NCBI GenBank assembly: GCA_002749535.1 | Contig: MZZL01000408.1 | Coordinates: forward strand, 673,465-737,464 | Source: Apophysomyces variabilis | Taxonomy: Eukaryota > Mucoromycota > Mucoromycetes > Mucorales > Mucoraceae | Reading direction: 5' to 3' | Length of the DNA stretch: 64,000 nucleotides | Part shown: positions 60,001 to 64,000 of the stretch, one piece after another | Layout of the letters: each line of letters opens with the position of its first letter | Numbering within the stretch: position 1 is the first letter of the stretch | The notes under the pieces: generated by a model | What the model was told of the DNA's origin: nothing | Databases searched by the model: none | Seen by the model: the letters and a program-made list of their open reading frames with translations, nothing else | Made by a program: the position numbers and the translations under genes

Positions 60001-62319
60001 CCGGAACACATATACAAGATGATATGTATGACTTTGGCGAATTTGAGTTGCAGAAAACGAAAGAAATCATATTGGAACCTCTCAAAAAGAGAACGGTGCG
60101 TGATTGTATGATAAATCTAATGTGAGCTTACAGCTTTCACATAGATTAGCATGGCAGTAGTTCCTCGGCGTGAAGGAGGTATCCTTGTCCGGGGTCTTCA
60201 TTATAGTCTAAATGGGTTGGTCCATACGTTCCGACCATTCCATAAGAAAGGCAGACGATTGAACAACACCAAAGAGCAGCGCATGACACCAACATATGCA
60301 GCCGACCTTACCTTGGATATTCTTGTGACCTCACCTATGCCATTATTGGACCTCGCATTTCACAATCTCCCTGAGAGTATTTTATCCGGTGAAGTTGTAC
60401 AAGCAGTACTGGAGATCAATAACAAGGGAAACAAAGGTTTGACCGCATTGCGGTTGAAATCTAGTCATCCTAGTTTTATATGTATCGGTAATCCTGAAGA
60501 TATGGACAAATCGATCTATGGTGAGGCATGATGTTACGAAATTCTGGCGATAAACTAATCCACGCTTGATAGATACCGATCAATGTTTACCTGATGAAAC
60601 CTGCATGTTAAATAACCGGTTATTTGACCCTAGTGTGATCTCAGTTCCTCTGCCTGTAAGCAGCGAAGAGAAGAGTAATGAGCGGGGAACAGTTAGCCCC
60701 GGAAAAACCACACTTGTACCACTCTGGATTCGTGGTGATCGCATTGGGAAGCACACGTTCAAATTTTTGTTCTCCTATCAGTCCGAGGTAAAAGTGGTTT
60801 AAAAATAGATTGGTTTAAGGTAACATCGCTTATAGGAGGAAAATGCTGCAATTGCGCATCGTACACTGAGATATACTGTCAATGTGCAAGTGTTACCTTC
60901 TCTGAAGATCAATGCATTTACGCGGCCTAGCACTACAGCTATCAATGAGTATATTCTTGGTATCGAGGTAAAGGGGGCAAAAATTAAGCGCGCTGACTCG
61001 ATCATTCACGGATTTGAACAGGTCGAAAACCTGCAAACAGTTGCCAATTTTGACTTAAATCAGGTATCGGCTGTTAGTCCGATGTGGACAATCACACCAT
61101 TAAGTATTGATTTCTCATCCAAGTAAGGGCAATTGCATATTGACTTTGTCATTCAGCGATCTAACAACTGCTATAGGCAAGATGTAGAAGCTAAGACTTC
61201 AATCCCTCCTCGGCAAACAACTTTTGCTTATTACAAGATCCGTAAAATTGATGGCTTGGAGAAGATGTCATGGAAACCAGAAAAGTGGACATCTGATGCT
61301 CTTGAAGCATTGCTCAGTCATGCTGACCACAACGAACCACCTGAACCAATAGAACTCCACAGCAGTAACCTGTGCTTTGTAAGCATACATGATAAATTGA
61401 AGCCTGTATTCACCTGTTTCGCGTAGAGTGGGTCGAATACCCCGTACGATGCAGTTCCTCTCAAAACCTTCGCATTGAATTCGCGCGTGAATTGGCGTGT
61501 ATCTAGTTTACAAAATCAGTTTCCCACCATTGCAAGAGAACAGTATCCTGGCTTGTTTACTTTATATAATTCTAGCGATGTGGACCTAACGTTGTACTGG
61601 GACATACCAAATATGAAGCGTCACGGTCATCATTACATCATTGGCATCAATCTTGGTATTGCACAGAATCCTTTCCAGGGACGAGTGGATGCAATTACTG
61701 GGGGCAACAGCCGAACTATATTTGAGGCGACAGCTAAAGAACGATGGGCGCTTGTCAATAATTTATTGCGCAACAAAACCATCAAAGATGAAAGCCCTAT
61801 TAAACTGGTTATTGAGACGCCAAACACCGCTCAGCATAATTTTGGAAAGGGGTATGGCGAGGTGTCTAAACCTTAATACGAAATTGCTAACCGGGAAATA
61901 ATTTAGGCTTTTGAAGGTGCCAGTACGAATAACGTTAAAGAATTGCTCGTGGAACAAGTCTGCCCGGTTTAGGCTCGAGCTAGTGTCGTGGGCAGATTAC
62001 CAAGCATTGCAATCACAGAAGAGGTAACAATGTTTATTTTAAGGGTATATTTGAGTCTGACCAAGTGGTCTCTAGTGGTACAAGACCATCTCTCAATGTG
62101 CACCCGTTTCATTGGACGGGTAGTACAGTGTTCACTGATACCCTGGATCCGGAGGAAACAAGCGTGCTCCAAGCCTACGCTACGTTCCAATTCCCTGGCG
62201 TATATGACATTAACCGATGGAAACTCACTGTGTATACATCACAGGATGGTGACGATGACGGTGGTTATTTTATCCACTGGCCTACTTTATCGCAGATTGT
62301 CTGTGTGAAAGACGAATAA
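57067..62319 (+). CDS. TRAPP-III subunit TRS85/TRAPPC8
   Basis: Sixteen exons join in consistent phase to about 1490 aa (human TRAPPC8 1435): 57067-57289, 57350-57556, 57613-57877, 57922-58623, 58676-58826, 58889-59233, 59283-59504, 59556-59808, 59857-60095, 60145-60520, 60573-60787, 60836-61122, 61177-61378, 61427-61851, 61907-62023, 62076-62319. Family landmarks are FADFIRPFG near the N-terminus, FEKMKTSFGLHCYML, then RRLFGG, PEAQMRKLADFAFMIRDYKFA, EMIGICLLML and the helical repeats through AYRCYKMA. The C-terminal beta-rich region includes HITLYNPLQIAI, VPVRITLKNCS, HPFHWTGST and FQFPGVYDINRW. TRS85 is specific to the TRAPP-III complex, the Ypt1/Rab1 GEF acting in autophagy and ER-Golgi traffic. 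The exon 4/5 and 15/16 junctions rely on 52-nt introns with good donors. Confidence 0.9.
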
Positions 62320-62992
62320 TAAACGTAAAACGAAAAGGGATTGCCATATACCGAGTTTCTATTTTGCATTATGAAACATGGTCTCGTTTAATACGACCAG
62401 ACTTGGACATTGTCATGTACTCGCAAGTAATCATTCAGTTGGCAAATACGCTTGGATAGTGCCTGCGCTATCATCTACACAGGTCTTTAACAGGTTGGGT
62501 TATGGCCAGATATTACCATCCTTGAAAAACGGTGCTATTACCTTATGAGTATATTCTAGTTCCACTTCTCTGTCTCTTTCTCTTCCTATTTCGTTGATAC
62601 TGAGTTATATCATATTTCGTCTTGTTACAAAAGATTGCGTTGGAAAATCTTCCCGGTTTTTTTCTACGACTTTGTGACAACCATAGGTATTTGTGATATG
62701 GTAATTAACCATCTTTGCCACTAATGTTCGATGAAGTTGAAGACATGATGATGGGTTAATGCCAAGGGAAACAAGCGTTATGATATGTTTTACGACTTAA
62801 GACGACAGCAGTTAAGGAAGGTACGTATTCAGGCCTAGGTGGTTAACCTGCGAAGCTTGTCTAGCCTGAAGCGATTCGTGCGACCCATCCTCACGTGCCT
62901 GCAAATCAAACCCAATAGCACGTCTTGCAATTTGAGTTTCCTTTCTCTTCTTAGATCTCTTTTCTATTTTTGTTTGCTTCGAATCTTTCAAC
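62320..62992. other. Intergenic between TRS85 and MET30-like genes
   Basis: 673 bp, AT-rich, with no gene. The 50 bp before the next ATG are pyrimidine-rich leader. Confidence 0.5.
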
Positions 62993-64000
62993 ATGGAGAA
63001 CCAGAATGGTGACGGAATTGAAGATAAGCCAAATGCACCAGCTATTCACAGCTTTCTGGCGCGACACGTACCTGCTCAGCTATCCAACCCCAGAAAACTC
63101 TGCTATCGTCATCGACCCGATCTTGTCCGAAATCGCATGCCTGACTCATTCGATTACCAAATCGTACAGCAGGTACCCTACAAGAAGCATTCCAGCCCAA
63201 TGCACCAAGAAGAATGGCTAATGTTTTTATTATTTTGCAGCAAATGGATAAGCTACCGGTAGCCGACAAGGAAGCTATCAGTCATATTTGGTCCCTTTTT
63301 TCCGCAGCCCCAGCAGAACAGCGTATCCTCATACTGAAGGGGATGTTATCGACTTGTTGTATGCCACAACTTTCCTTCTTATATGACGCGATCAAACCGC
63401 TTTTACGTATTGATTTTATCGCCATATTACCACGAGAAATTTCATTGAAGATCTTCTCGTATCTTGATGCCAAATCGCTGTGTCATGCCGCGCAAGTGTC
63501 CCAGACTTGGCGATATCTTGCTGATGATGACGCATTATGGCATCGAATGTGTGAACAGCATATCGATAAGAAATGTACAAAGTGTGGATGGGGTCTACCC
63601 TTGTTGGATAAAAAGCAAAGATCAGTGACTGTGCGGAAGCGACCCGTAGAAGTGACGCCAAGCGACATACCTCTCAGAGCATCTTGCGGCCCCGGAACGT
63701 CCGATCTACCGCCAGCAAAGCGTACACGAACTGAACATCAGAATGGTCGACCTGTAGTCGAACACTTGGAAGGTGGCCAACTGCCAGCACGAACGAATGG
63801 GGTAACGGTACCTGTGCGACGACCTTGGAAAGATGTGTACAGCGAGCGATTGATTGTGGAACGCCATTGGCGTAACAATAGATACAATGTGCGTGTTCTG
63901 AGAGGTCACACCGATGGCGTGATGTGCGTTCAGTTTTGCGACTTGATCAATGTGTTAATGACGGGTTCCTATGATAAGACTATCCGTGTATGGAATATGG
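62993..64000 (+). CDS. MET30/sconB-type F-box/WD40 protein, 5' part only
   Basis: Two exons are visible (62993-63172 and 63241 to the window end), about 313 aa; the gene continues beyond 64000. An F-box sits at about residues 117-165 (LPREISLKIFSYLDAKSLCHAAQVSQTW). The signature CTKCGWGLPLL of MET30/sconB proteins follows, then a charged linker, a conserved RPWKDVYSERLIVERHWR segment and the first WD40 repeat (RVLRGHTDGVMCVQF, TGSYDKTIRVWNM). In yeast and Aspergillus this SCF substrate adaptor ubiquitinates Met4/MetR to switch off sulfur assimilation and protects against cadmium. The remaining WD40 blades are outside the window. Confidence 0.9.

Overview
The window is eukaryotic and fungal, most likely from an early-diverging mould of the Mucoromycota (probably Mucorales). 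Genes carry many short (about 45-90 nt) spliceosomal introns with GTAAGT/GTAAGA donors and CTAAC-like branch sites. The proteins recognised are fungal housekeeping and regulatory types, such as an AreA-like GATA factor, MUB1/samB, an Nha1-type antiporter, MET30/sconB and a TRS85 orthologue. Pyrimidine-rich leaders and CT/GA microsatellites are common. The genus cannot be fixed from sequence alone. No tRNA, rRNA or CRISPR array was seen.

Region 1 (1-18.4 kb) is gene-dense: a UBR7/Mlo2-like ubiquitin ligase, a bacterial-type cytidylate kinase, a ZIP9-like zinc transporter, a frame-broken orphan ORF, an orphan secreted protein, a C1-domain/Pex24-dysferlin peroxin-like protein, a vacuolar-type amino-acid transporter and an AreA/Gaf1-type GATA factor. 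A 414-N assembly gap at 15415-15828 lies between two identical 930-bp copies of the GATA gene's 3' end. This is almost certainly an unmerged contig overlap, not a biological duplication.

Region 2 (18.4-40.8 kb) is gene-poor. It contains a decayed or unresolved Fanzor-like (eukaryotic TnpB relative) gene, an 837-bp element with terminal inverted repeats, an intronless S9 prolyl-oligopeptidase-like gene, a six-exon RRM/zinc-knuckle/SR protein and a single-pass membrane protein with a 69-nt coding tandem repeat. A gene desert of about 6 kb follows.

Region 3 (40.8-64 kb) holds a strongly codon-biased intronless D-amino-acid oxidase, a ten-exon Na+/H+ antiporter divergent from a small PY-motif membrane protein, MUB1/samB, an unresolved intron-rich locus, a second and clearly broken TnpB/Fanzor-like relic, a sixteen-exon TRS85/TRAPPC8 gene, and the 5' part of a MET30/sconB F-box/WD40 gene that runs off the window.

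Several genes share themes without forming a cluster. Nitrogen and amino-acid use is represented by the GATA factor, D-amino-acid oxidase, amino-acid transporter and peptidase. Ubiquitin control is represented by UBR7, MUB1, MET30 and a PY-motif protein that may bind a Nedd4-type ligase. The most unusual content is the pair of divergent Fanzor-like relics in one 64-kb window. Fanzors themselves are already described, so the novelty would lie in these lineages and their state of decay.
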